This document shows, piece by piece, positions 8,096 to 16,900 of a DNA stretch of 26,021 nt. The DNA comes from a virus. The notes under the pieces are model-generated. The model was not told the DNA's origin. It ran no database searches and saw only the letters and a program-made list of their open reading frames with translations. The stretch spans positions 1 to 26,021 of the IMG/VR virus record IMGVR_UViG_3300002835_007496, one strand, 5' to 3'. The first letter of the stretch is position 1, and each line of letters starts with the position of its first letter. The position numbers were made by a program, and so were the translations under genes.

Positions 8096-9737
8096 AACGC
8101 TCAAATTTCTTCAAAAAAACAATGGTACCACAATCATAAATTCTTTCAATATTTCGAGAAACCATAATTTGTTTTTCGGTTAACTTAATATCAAAACCTT
8201 CTTTTTTTAATTTTTCTTTTCTAAAATTCATTCTATGTACTCTTTTTTTTCCAATGATATACCAATAATTTGGTTTATTAATATTGGTCTGAGTAAACCC
8301 TAGTTTACAATACAAATCCCCCTGACTCCAACGACGATCCGCATAACTAATTATTTGAGTTGGGTGATAGTTTTTTATGAAGTGATTAAGTAATTTTTCA
8401 GCCCCCCCTACAACTATTGTATCTGTTTTATTACAAAACCTACTTAATTCATATCCACTATGATGTGAACCGATACCTAGTCTTGGTTTTGTAAAGGTCA
8501 TCAAAGATACTAATTCTTGGTTATAGTATAAACCTAAATTAATTTTTGAATTTATTTTTCCTTGTAAATGGTGTGTGTCCAAAAAACTAGACGATGTTTG
8601 GGGGTCTACATTTTTAATAACACACTTTCTTGCAAACACTCTGTCCAAGGTAAGACCTAACAAATTTTTTAATTTGGACTTAATAATGTCTTTTTTGAAT
8701 AACCATTCGTCTTCAAAGATGTGAATTAGTCGTATATTATTTTGTTCACAAATTTGGGTTTTATTCAAATGATAATTCTTTCCGACCTTATTTTCAGAAT
8801 GCCAATACAGACCATTAAACTCAATTGCCAGATTATGTGAAGGTATGAAAATATCTATTTGATATGGTGGAATTATGGATAGTGATGATGTGATTGTCTG
8901 AACACCACAAGAAAGTAAAAATTGATTGATTTCTTTTTCTATGTTGGATACACTAGATGAACAGTTTGGACACCCATGCTTGGATAAATGATCGTAGGGG
9001 AGTTGATCGAATATCCCGTGTGTTGGACAAATTATTTTAATCTTTGTGTGTGAGTTATGATATTCCACAAGAGAATAATCATATTTGTCAGAATGAATTT
9101 TTTTAGCTCTTTCGATAAATTCAGATTCATTTAAACTAAACTTTTCTTTCTTTCGGTCAATTGAACATTTTTTACAACCTTGCCCGCACAAGTGTTTCGA
9201 AGGGGTTTGTTCAAAAACTCCATGTTTTGGACACAAGATTTTTACATTTTTTGTAGATTTGATAAAATGCACCAATGAATAATCATAATAAGTTCCGTGT
9301 TTTTCAATTGCTTTAGTAACAAAAGTTTCAGTGTTGGAACGGGGTTTACTTCTACTACAAGAAGGACAACCCTGACCAACCATATGTTGAGAAGGAAGTT
9401 TTTCAAAAATCCCATGAACAGGACATATAATTTTTACCTTGGTTTCTGAATTAACATAATTAGTCAATGAGTAGTCATATAGATCCCCAAACCTTTTTTT
9501 TACTTTGGTTAAAAACTCTTGGGTATTTGTTACCCTGTCTAAACAAAACTTACAACCATTTTTACCACGCAAATGTTCACTAGGTAATTGCATAAAACTG
9601 TAATTGTGTAAATTACAAATTAATTTTACTTTAATAGTGGGGTTTACATAATCAACAAATTCATAATTGAATTTATCAGAATATAATTTTTTTGATTTTT
9701 CAATAAATTTTGTTCTGTTGTAAAATATTTTAGGCAT
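8094..9737 (-). CDS. Free-standing homing endonuclease, zinc-module plus Vsr/EDxHD-like nuclease
   Basis: 547 residues, the only minus-strand gene here. Four tandem treble-clef-like modules fill residues 1-260. The last three match YDYS...KIxCPxHGxF...GCxxC closely, with ligand sets C105/H108/C124/C127, C169/H172/C188/C191 and C237/H240/C256/C259. The first (C41, H44, C62, C65) is more diverged. The nuclease core follows: QIDIFIP (Asp295), AIEFNGLYWHSE (Glu306, His313), a second His (323), then IFEDEW (Glu342, Asp343). This resembles the very-short-patch-repair fold of EDxHD homing endonucleases such as I-Bth0305I. A C-terminal domain (FARKC, GLYYNQELVSLM, YADRRWS) is typical of this family. 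It probably cuts DNA at a specific site and spreads its own gene. It lies between sheath-side and tube genes, against the direction of the operon. Confidence 0.9.
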   Translation of the reverse strand: MPKIFYNRTKFIEKSKKLYSDKFNYEFVDYVNPTIKVKLICNLHNYSFMQLPSEHLRGKNGCKFCLDRVTNTQEFLTKVKKRFGDLYDYSLTNYVNSETKVKIICPVHGIFEKLPSQHMVGQGCPSCSRSKPRSNTETFVTKAIEKHGTYYDYSLVHFIKSTKNVKILCPKHGVFEQTPSKHLCGQGCKKCSIDRKKEKFSLNESEFIERAKKIHSDKYDYSLVEYHNSHTKIKIICPTHGIFDQLPYDHLSKHGCPNCSSSVSNIEKEINQFLLSCGVQTITSSLSIIPPYQIDIFIPSHNLAIEFNGLYWHSENKVGKNYHLNKTQICEQNNIRLIHIFEDEWLFKKDIIKSKLKNLLGLTLDRVFARKCVIKNVDPQTSSSFLDTHHLQGKINSKINLGLYYNQELVSLMTFTKPRLGIGSHHSGYELSRFCNKTDTIVVGGAEKLLNHFIKNYHPTQIISYADRRWSQGDLYCKLGFTQTNINKPNYWYIIGKKRVHRMNFRKEKLKKEGFDIKLTEKQIMVSRNIERIYDCGTIVFLKKFER

Positions 9738-9772
9738 GGATATATTTATTAAGTGTATTTAAAAAGTACGAC

Positions 9773-9780
9773 TATAAATA
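9773..9780 (+). promoter_or_regulatory. T4-type late promoter box TATAAATA
   Basis: An exact TATAAATA octamer, the T4 late promoter consensus, sits 18 bp before the tail tube ATG in the divergent gap between the endonuclease gene (minus) and the tube gene (plus). An A-rich leader follows it. The position is right for a short leader on a strongly expressed late transcript. A related AATAAATA lies on the other strand at 9750-9743, only 5 nt from the endonuclease start, too close to be convincing. Function is inferred from T4-like phages. Confidence 0.6.
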
Positions 9781-9798
9781 TAATCAAAAAAAAATAAA

Positions 9799-10287
9799 AT
9801 GGCAGATTTACTAATGAAAATGCCGGTTCCATACGAACCGAAAAGAACTAATAGATTTGTGGTTAGGTTTGACTCAACTCTAGGAATTAACGAGTGGTAT
9901 GTTGAAACCGCTGGAAGACCTAAAATAGATATTACATCAGTTGCGATTCCGTTTTTAAACACTGAAACCTATGTGGCTGGAAGATTCAAATGGAATGCAA
10001 TTAGTGTTGTGTTTAGAGATCCAATTGGACCTTCGGCAACACAAGCCCTTATGGAGTGGGTACGATTACATGCGGAATCTGTCACAGGTCGTATGGGATA
10101 CGCCGCAGGATATAAAAAGAATGTGGATCTAGAAATGTTAGACCCAACGGGTGTAGTGGTTGAAAAATGGATATTGGAGGGTTGTCAAATCGTTTCAGCA
10201 GAATGGGATCAATTAAATTATGGTAATGATACATTAGCTAAAGCAACACTTAACTTACAACCTGATCGTTGTATTCTAGTGTTCTAA
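9799..10287 (+). CDS. Tail tube protein (T4 gp19-like)
   Basis: 162 residues, almost the length of T4 gp19 (163). It has the family pattern of an N-terminal segment with NRFVVRFD, a central FKWNAISVVFRDP strand pair, then MLDPTGVVVEKWILEGC and a final beta segment ending DRCILVF. The subunits stack as hexameric rings to form the inner tail tube through which DNA passes, inside the sheath encoded upstream. The ATG is preceded by an A-rich leader and a TATAAATA box rather than a Shine-Dalgarno. It is separated from the sheath gene by the phosphatase and endonuclease genes, whereas in many T4-like phages sheath and tube genes are adjacent. Confidence 0.92.
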   Translation: MADLLMKMPVPYEPKRTNRFVVRFDSTLGINEWYVETAGRPKIDITSVAIPFLNTETYVAGRFKWNAISVVFRDPIGPSATQALMEWVRLHAESVTGRMGYAAGYKKNVDLEMLDPTGVVVEKWILEGCQIVSAEWDQLNYGNDTLAKATLNLQPDRCILVF

Positions 10288-10346
10288 AAAATTAAAAAAA
10301 ACCTGTGTATTAAAACACAAAACCTTTAATATTTAATTTTTTTTTT
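10286..10346 (+). terminator. Possible A/T-rich terminator after tail tube gene
   Basis: Just past the tube stop, AAAAAATTAAA (about 10286-10296) can pair with TTTAATTTTTT (about 10332-10342). A small inner GTGT/ACAC hairpin lies between, and the right arm runs into a long T tract. The stem is nearly all A/T, so terminator strength is doubtful. It may separate abundant tube expression from the following gene. Confidence 0.4.
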
Positions 10347-10378
10347 TCTTTGTTACATTGAAAAAAAAAGAAATAACG

Positions 10379-10747
10379 ATGATAGAGATTCCAAATTTGA
10401 TAGAACCATTAATGGCGAACAGGTACGCGATAGAAGTCGTAGGAACCGAGATTCCTAGTTATTTGTTTAGAGAATTCAAAATTTTCAATGAGGGGGACGA
10501 ACTTATTTTTACGACAGAATTTTATGAAACAGTCAATTTTTGTTTTAACCCAAATGAGTTCTTCAAAATTACAGCAGTAAAAATATCATATTTAGATCCT
10601 ACAGGTGGTGTTGTCAATCAATTATTGTTTGAAACAAAATCTATGAATTATGAAAAAATCGGATCATATGCTAGTGATGATTTACAGACCAATAAAATGA
10701 GATTTGTAATAGCAAAACACACAACTTCATTACTTTGTAAAAACTAA
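10379..10747 (+). CDS. Tail tube-like structural protein (gp19-fold paralogue)
   Basis: 122 residues from the ATG at 10379. An in-frame TTG at 10358 would add KKKEIT-type residues, but the ATG sits after an A-rich leader ending AACG, as at the tape measure start, so it is preferred. The core mirrors the tail tube protein: NRYAIEVVG against NRFVVRFD, a YLDPTGGVVNQLLFE strand against MLDPTGVVVEKWILE, and a closing strand NKMRFVI against KATLNLQ. The protein is therefore probably a tube-fold paralogue, perhaps a tube initiator, terminator or baseplate tube ring (T4 gp48 and gp54 carry related domains). Its place between tube and chaperone genes fits tail assembly. The exact role is not visible. 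Confidence 0.6.
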   Translation: MIEIPNLIEPLMANRYAIEVVGTEIPSYLFREFKIFNEGDELIFTTEFYETVNFCFNPNEFFKITAVKISYLDPTGGVVNQLLFETKSMNYEKIGSYASDDLQTNKMRFVIAKHTTSLLCKN

Positions 10748-10774
10748 AATTAAAACAAAATTATATTATAAGCC

Positions 10775-11524
10775 ATGGACGAAAATTTAATAAAATATGG
10801 ACAAACAGATTTTACCTTACCACACGATGTGGTAAAATTACCGAGCGGTGGTAAATTCTATTCAAATAAAAAAAAGACAGTGAAGATTGGATACTTAACG
10901 GCTAGCGATGAAAATCTTCTTATGGGGTCAAATCCTAATGATCTAATCCTTTCTTTAGTTCGGAACAAACTTTATGAACCAGATATTAAACCAGAAGAAC
11001 TCCTTAATGGAGATTTAGAAGCAATATTAATTTTTTTAAGAAATACTTCGTTTGGTTCTGAATATACAATAAATAGTGTAGACCCACAAACAAATAAAGT
11101 TTTTCAAACTACTATAAATTTAGAAGAATTAGATTTACGAATACCTAATGTTGAATCAGATGAAAATGGAACATGGACAGTAACTCTACCCAAGAGCCAA
11201 AGTCAGGTTACTTTAAGACCATTAACATATGGAGAACTTAATGAAATTAACAAACAGGCAGACACATATCCACAAAATAGAGTTGCTCCAAAAATGACTT
11301 GGAGATTACAAAAACAAATAATATCAGTAAATGGAGATAATACTCCTCAAACTATAAATAAATTTATTGAAACAATGCCAATTCTAGACTCAAAGTTTAT
11401 TCGACGTTTTATTGACGAGAATGAACCTAAAATAGAATTAAAACGAATAGTAACAGCCCCGTCAGGAAGTAAGGTAGATGTAGAAATCGCCTTTGGGGCG
11501 GAATTTTTTCGTGTTTTCTTCTGA
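10775..11524 (+). CDS. Tail assembly chaperone / baseplate hub protein gp26-like (zero-frame product)
   Basis: 249 residues. The opening, with KLPSGGKFYSNKKKTVKIGYLTASDEN split over residues 21-47, and the later VTLRPLTYGELNEI (about 148-161) resemble T4-like gp26-type proteins found just before the tape measure gene. Positionally it matches the lambda gpG class of tail chaperones, which coat the tape measure during assembly. The zero-frame protein ends with FGAEFFRVFF and TGA at 11522-11524. An overlapping frame continues openly for another 40-plus codons, suggesting a longer frameshifted product, as in gpG/gpGT. The ATG has no Shine-Dalgarno. Similarity is from pattern memory; a profile search is needed to choose between gp26 and generic chaperone labels. 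Confidence 0.65.
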   Translation: MDENLIKYGQTDFTLPHDVVKLPSGGKFYSNKKKTVKIGYLTASDENLLMGSNPNDLILSLVRNKLYEPDIKPEELLNGDLEAILIFLRNTSFGSEYTINSVDPQTNKVFQTTINLEELDLRIPNVESDENGTWTVTLPKSQSQVTLRPLTYGELNEINKQADTYPQNRVAPKMTWRLQKQIISVNGDNTPQTINKFIETMPILDSKFIRRFIDENEPKIELKRIVTAPSGSKVDVEIAFGAEFFRVFF

Positions 11525-11651
11525 GAACCGAACATATCAAGTGGATGAGTTTTTCATTTTAAATCAAACACTTAAAATTTCATATACGGATTATTTGATA
11601 ATGCCCATTTTTTGGAGAACTAGATTAATGGAACTTGTGAAAAAAAAATAA
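11508..11651 (+). CDS. Frameshifted C-terminal extension of the tail chaperone (gpT-like)
   Basis: This frame overlaps the end of the chaperone gene and stays open to TAA at 11649-11651, giving roughly 46 residues: FVFSSENRTYQV, then DEFFILNQTLKISYTDYLI and MPIFWRTRLMELVKKK. It has no good start codon of its own. The composition (aromatic, then helix, then MPxF/E-R helix, then Lys tail) looks like a real domain, not random sequence. It is in the +1 frame (equal to -2) relative to the chaperone. A T6-C tract (TTTTTTC, 11504-11510) in the overlap allows a -2 slip with Phe tRNAs re-pairing fully on U codons. An assembly or sequencing indel in that T run is the main alternative. Confidence 0.55.
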   Translation, partial: FVFSSENRTYQVDEFFILNQTLKISYTDYLIMPIFWRTRLMELVKKK

Positions 11652-11666
11652 TTTAGTTAGACTCGA

Positions 11667-11674
11667 TATTTATA
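11667..11674 (+). promoter_or_regulatory. TATTTATA box after chaperone extension
   Basis: The reverse complement of the TATAAATA late box, 16 bp after the extension stop. The same octamer occurs after the stops of two other genes (3853-3860, 25550-25557). Here it lies upstream of a terminator hairpin. If read on the minus strand it would be a late promoter box pointing back into the chaperone gene. Function is unknown. Confidence 0.25.
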
Positions 11675-11691
11675 TTAAATCCACCTTATAG

Positions 11692-11716
11692 CCCATCGAT
11701 TTCGATGGGTTTTTTT
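11692..11716 (+). terminator. Rho-independent terminator before the tape measure gene
   Basis: A perfect inverted repeat CCCATCGA (11692-11699) and TCGATGGG (11702-11709) with a tight loop, followed at once by seven T residues (11710-11716). This is the best intrinsic terminator in the window. It separates the tube/chaperone transcript from the tape measure and baseplate genes, so the latter probably have their own promoter. A TATAAAAA at 11728-11735 is the nearest candidate, one base from the late consensus. Confidence 0.85.
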
Positions 11717-11743
11717 GGTGTTTTTATTATAAAAAAAACAACG

Positions 11744-13870
11744 ATGGATCCAAATTCAGCATCTACCTTTCAAACTATAAGCAATTTTCTTGCGGATATA
11801 GAAAACCAATTGAAAACCGTTTTTAATATACCCGCAATTGAAATGCAAATAAGACAAGCACAAGCCACATTAGCGGGTACTTTTGGTGCCACTCAAAAAG
11901 AAATAATGGGGCTACGAAAAGAATTAGCTATTGCGGCACCAGAAATTGTCAAACTTGGTGGTAACTTTCAGGATGTTGTAGATTTACAAAAGCAGGTCTC
12001 TGTGAATCTTGGAACTAATACTATTTTGGCAGGTGAAACTATCCAAAAATTGTTTGCCGTACAAAAAGTTTTTAAACTGACCACTGAAGCTATGGGGAGT
12101 GCGGTATTAGATTTTGAAAAAATTGGTATATCGGCAGGAGTACTCAGTACTAAATTTGAGACTGCGGCAAATCAAGCTAGAAGAATTGGTGTTAATACAT
12201 CCGCCGTTTTTTCAATGATAAGTCAAAATTTAGACAATTTAAATAAATTTGGGTTTCAGAATGGTGTCGAGGGTTTAACTCGAATGGCAGCACGAGCGGC
12301 AGCTATGCGAATAGACATGAAAGAAATCTTTTATTTTGCTGAAAAAGTTTATAGTCCAGAGGGAGCTATAGAAACTGTTGCCGCTTTACAAAGAATGGGT
12401 GCCGCTGTTGGGGATTTAGCTGATCCGTTCAGATTAATGTATATGGCACAAGAAGATGTTGAAGGTTTGTTAACTTCTATAACAAAAATGAGTAGCAAAT
12501 TTGCATACTTTGATGAACAGTCTAAAGAATTTAAAATATTTCCTCAGGCAAAACGAGACCTAAGAGAAATTTCAACAGCGCTTGGTATTTCACAATCAAC
12601 ACTCAATGAGATGATAATGAGTCAAGCCAAATTACAGAAGATGGGTGGAGAAATACGACTACAGAACGTATCCGAGGAAGATAGGTTACTCATTGCTGGT
12701 TTGGCAAATATGAGATCAGATGGTAAATATCAAATCAAAGTTGAAGGTCAAGAGAAATTAGTCAGTGAATTAAATTCTAAAGATTTGGAACTTTTAAAAC
12801 GTGAACCTAAAACTTTAGAGGACTTAGCTCGTGAACAACTTACCGCTCAACAAACATTAGTAAACTTATTTAGAGCTAGTTTGATGACAAGAGCCTCATT
12901 AGTTGTTGGTGGAACAATACCAGATCAATTCGCACAAGCACTAAAAGGGGCGGCCAATGTACTTTCTGAATCTACAAAACCAATCACATCACCAAAAAAT
13001 ATAAAATCTGGACTTGAGAACCAAGATTTATTTTTTTCACAAGCAAAAAAAATAATAGAAGATCTTACATCAGGAACCGTAACAAATGCACAGGCACTCG
13101 AAAGAACTGGTAAGTTAATTGACAAACAACTAGAGGGGTTGGCTAAACTTGGCAATGAATTTGGAAAATTTGAATGGAATAAAGAACTAGAAAAACATAT
13201 GACTTCAAATAATAAACTTTATACAGAAACTAAAACTTTATTAAATTTATTAAATATAAGTATTAATGATGCTAAAGATTTTATTTTTGGACCATTACAC
13301 GAAACTATGGATGAACTGAAAAAAATAAAAAGTACACCAGACACTAAATCACTACAAGAGTATTTGAAAAAATCAACAGAAACTCCAGCGGCAGGTATTT
13401 CATATTACACACCAAATCAAAATGTGCCCTCGAAATTTACAACGTATACACCACCTATTGATAATACCTCAGAAACAATAACTAATGTATCACCATTATT
13501 AGTTAAAAACCAACTAAATATCAAAGATATGACCATTTCTCAAATATTACCAAATATTTTGAGTGAAAAAATACAACAACAAATGAAACCAGAACCATTG
13601 GTAACAAACACACAATATGTTAATAATATACCACAGAGAGAACTGCCAAAACGGGAAGAAGTCCAAACTGGAAATTTAAATGTAAAATTTGATGAGGTTA
13701 GTGGTAAAATATCATTAATGCTAACTCAACAAGATGGAAAAGAGACTAAAATTGATGATATGACTGTAAGTCAAATTATTTCTAATCCATTATTTAAAAA
13801 TAATTTAAAGTCAATGATTGAAGACTCAAAACCCAAAAAACAATACGAGTCTGTTCCCTCATACGCGTAA
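11744..13870 (+). CDS. Tail tape measure protein
   Basis: 708 residues from the ATG at 11744. The frame is also open from 11705, but that start lies inside the terminator T tract and adds implausible residues. The first 400 residues are helical and rich in Ala, Gln and Leu, with repeated patterns such as RMAARAAAMRID, ALQRMGAAVGDLADPFRL and ISQSTLNEMI that are typical of phage tape measure proteins. The C-terminal third is polar and Pro/Asn-rich, with two copies of a KIDDMTVSQI-like motif (KDMTISQILPN and DDMTVSQIISN). Tape measure proteins span the tube lumen and set tail length. Position after tube and chaperone genes supports the call. T4 gp29 is 590 residues, so a somewhat longer tail is expected. 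Confidence 0.8.
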   Translation: MDPNSASTFQTISNFLADIENQLKTVFNIPAIEMQIRQAQATLAGTFGATQKEIMGLRKELAIAAPEIVKLGGNFQDVVDLQKQVSVNLGTNTILAGETIQKLFAVQKVFKLTTEAMGSAVLDFEKIGISAGVLSTKFETAANQARRIGVNTSAVFSMISQNLDNLNKFGFQNGVEGLTRMAARAAAMRIDMKEIFYFAEKVYSPEGAIETVAALQRMGAAVGDLADPFRLMYMAQEDVEGLLTSITKMSSKFAYFDEQSKEFKIFPQAKRDLREISTALGISQSTLNEMIMSQAKLQKMGGEIRLQNVSEEDRLLIAGLANMRSDGKYQIKVEGQEKLVSELNSKDLELLKREPKTLEDLAREQLTAQQTLVNLFRASLMTRASLVVGGTIPDQFAQALKGAANVLSESTKPITSPKNIKSGLENQDLFFSQAKKIIEDLTSGTVTNAQALERTGKLIDKQLEGLAKLGNEFGKFEWNKELEKHMTSNNKLYTETKTLLNLLNISINDAKDFIFGPLHETMDELKKIKSTPDTKSLQEYLKKSTETPAAGISYYTPNQNVPSKFTTYTPPIDNTSETITNVSPLLVKNQLNIKDMTISQILPNILSEKIQQQMKPEPLVTNTQYVNNIPQRELPKREEVQTGNLNVKFDEVSGKISLMLTQQDGKETKIDDMTVSQIISNPLFKNNLKSMIEDSKPKKQYESVPSYA

Positions 13871-13911
13871 TTAAAAACCCCAAAAAAAAGTAAATCAAGT
13901 ATTTATGGATA

Positions 13912-16900
13912 ATGCCAAGTCAGTTAACATTTACCGCCACTGAAAGTTTAAGGAATAGTTTATTAGGTCGAAATTTAAGACCGTATAATAAACAAAATAG
14001 TGGTACTGTATATCCGTCACGAACACAATACCAACCAAACTATAGCAATGTAGTTGATTCTCCTGACATACTTATAGACCGATCTCCATACTCAAAGAAC
14101 TTAAATGTATTAAATCAATTTGGGCCAGATGGTGGATACAACTATGATATTTCGGATATCAACACAACACTACAAAACAAACCGAATGAGGGACCATATG
14201 GACCATATCCACCGTACACAAACGAACTTCAAGCGTATTCACAGACATTTCAAACTAAAAGTAGAATAAAAAATGAATATTCACCGAGAGACGGATACCA
14301 ATATTATGATGTAGGTGATTTTGTGAGAGTTCAAAAAAACTCATCATATTGGGACCCACCTAGTTTCAGACCCTCAACATATTCACCATACAGTATTTTA
14401 CTATCTAATGTACCTGTTGGGTCAAATGGATCAATACTCGAAGATTCTGAATTAGCGCAATTAGGAGCACAATCTTTACAACAACTATTTAAAGACACTA
14501 TAGATAGGAATTTAGAAACTGAAACAACTGGTAGATTAAATATTTTAAATGGATCTAAAGATCCAGTTAACCTAGCGCTTATCGTATCTGGAAAAAGACC
14601 TCTAGCATTTAGTGATTGGAAAATTACGGCTGGAGGAGATATTGGAGCTCGTGCTCAAAGTTTAGTACAACGGATTGCAGGGTTTACTTTTCCATCTTCA
14701 CCTATACCAGGAGATATTCTACCAACAAGAACTTTTAACTCGACACAATCTGCGGTCATTGCGGCAGATGATGGTAGAAGAGGTTCTGTGTTTGGTTTAT
14801 TTGGAACTAGACCGACAAATCCATCTCAATTACTTTTAGATTACACTGGAAAAGGACAAAGAGAACAACTTACAAATAGTTTAGTATTTAACAGGTTTAG
14901 ACCAAAATATAATACAGGTGGGACTGGAGTCTTATCAGCAATTGGTCAAGCAATATTTGGGGGTTTTGGGGATGACCTTGGAGAAGGATTATACTATGTA
15001 GGAAGTCCAATGAACGAACCTGGATATATGAAGTCACCCCCAGGTGAAGTACCAATCAATGAATTTGGAGAACAAGTCATAGCACCAGTATATGGTCCAG
15101 ATGTTTTGGGGATAGCGTATGAAGGCAATGATCTGACAGATAGATTTCAATTTGGTTTTAGAGGTGAAAACTACATAGATCAAGGAAATCTTATGGGTGG
15201 ATTTACTTGGATGAAAGAAGAATTCATCCCCGAGGCAGGTAAAGGGGTTGGACCAAATGGAACTTTATCGAAGGAAGATGAAGACTTTCCAATGATTTCT
15301 AACGATTTTTTTGATAGTCAATCATCTGACTTTGACTTTAAACCAGGATCCATATTATTCGACACACAAAGACTTATTGATTCAACACCAAAAGGAGGTG
15401 CAAGGTACAAACATGTTGGAAACGCAATTAACCAAACGAGCAAAATATTCAATGATGGGTATAAACAAATAACTAAAGGTTCGAGAGTATTAAGATATAC
15501 TCCAGAGTTAGAAAATAGAGTTATTGAATATTGTAGAGTTTTCACAAAAGATAGACCATACTTGTCATTTACTGATCTTCAAAAGTCTGACGGGAACATT
15601 CGTAAAATGGACTATTCAGTTTTAAACAATACGTTTAATGTAAACATAGCCCCAGAAAAAGGGGGGACTTCAACATATGCAAATGGTAAAGCAAAAAAAT
15701 ATATGTTTTCTATTGAAAATTTAGCCTGGAGGACATCATCTAGACCTAATTTAACATATGAAAGTTTACCAAAATGTGAACAAGGACCAAACGGTGGGAG
15801 AATAATGTGGTTTCCGCCATACGATCTTGAATTTAGTGAATCTATAAGACCCGATTTTACCCCAACAACTTTTTTGGGTAGACCTGAACCCGTCTATACT
15901 TATAAAAACACAACGAGGGGGGGAAATCTTAAATGGAAAATAATTGTTGACCACCCATCGATAATGAATTTGATAGCACAAAAAGTTTTGGAAAATAAAA
16001 CAAATACTGAAGCCGATCAAATATTAAATTCGTTTTTAGCTGGTTGTAAAAAATATGATTTATATGAATTAGCGGCAATTTATAATACAGTGCCTCTAGA
16101 TCAATTACAATCTACGATTAGAATATTGAATGAACCAAATATCACAGATGAAATTTATTCGGAGGCATATACTTCACTTATACCAGATCCACAAAATATA
16201 TCATTAGAAATTCCTCAACAACCACCGACACCCTCTCTTGAAGAGTATCAAAATTTTGGGTTTTATTTTGATAACGATGTTCCACCTAAGTCTGGAGAGA
16301 TATCAAATTATGAAACATATTATTCATTATATGTTACACAAAGCAATAAAGACAAATATGAACGACTTGCAACAACCAATCAAAAAGGACCTGTATCTGA
16401 ATTTTTCCCCAAAGTAGTAGAATCTAATTTTTTGAAAACAAAAGAATTATGTGAAAAAATAATTAAGATTTTAACAGAAGATTCAACAGCAACAATAAAA
16501 ATGGAGATTGTATCTTTTGCCTCATCACCAGGTACTATAGCATATAATAAAAGTTTATCGGAAAGAAGAAACACATCTGTACTTAAATTTTTTGAAGCAT
16601 TTTCATCAGCATCAGGGAAACAATTAAAAGATTTTATAGGGTCTAGGCTAACAATAACCTCAATTGCAGAAGGAGAAGAAGGGCCACCAACACAACCTAA
16701 GTACATAGACAATACAATGGGACAAAGTGTGAGTTGTGGTGAAAATTTACTTGGAAATTCAAAAATATATTCTTATAATGCTATGGCTTGTCGAGTTACT
16801 AAAATAAAAACAATTAGTGTGACATCTAACCCAACACAACCTCAACCTAGTAATAATAATCCAAATATAACATTAATAGATGATGGTAAACAACCAAGTG

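Noticed and set aside
10358-10378. TTG start for the tube-like paralogue
   Set aside because: The added residues are a Lys run read from the A-rich leader; the ATG at 10379 fits the family N-terminus and the local start style.
11705-11743. Earlier start for the tape measure gene at 11705
   Set aside because: The ATG lies inside the right arm of the terminator hairpin and the added residues come from its T tract; the ATG at 11744 follows an A-rich leader like other starts here.
16380-16712. 110-residue minus-strand ORF within the 1622-residue protein gene
   Set aside because: It lies opposite the OmpA-like domain coding region; it is a shadow of a well-supported gene.
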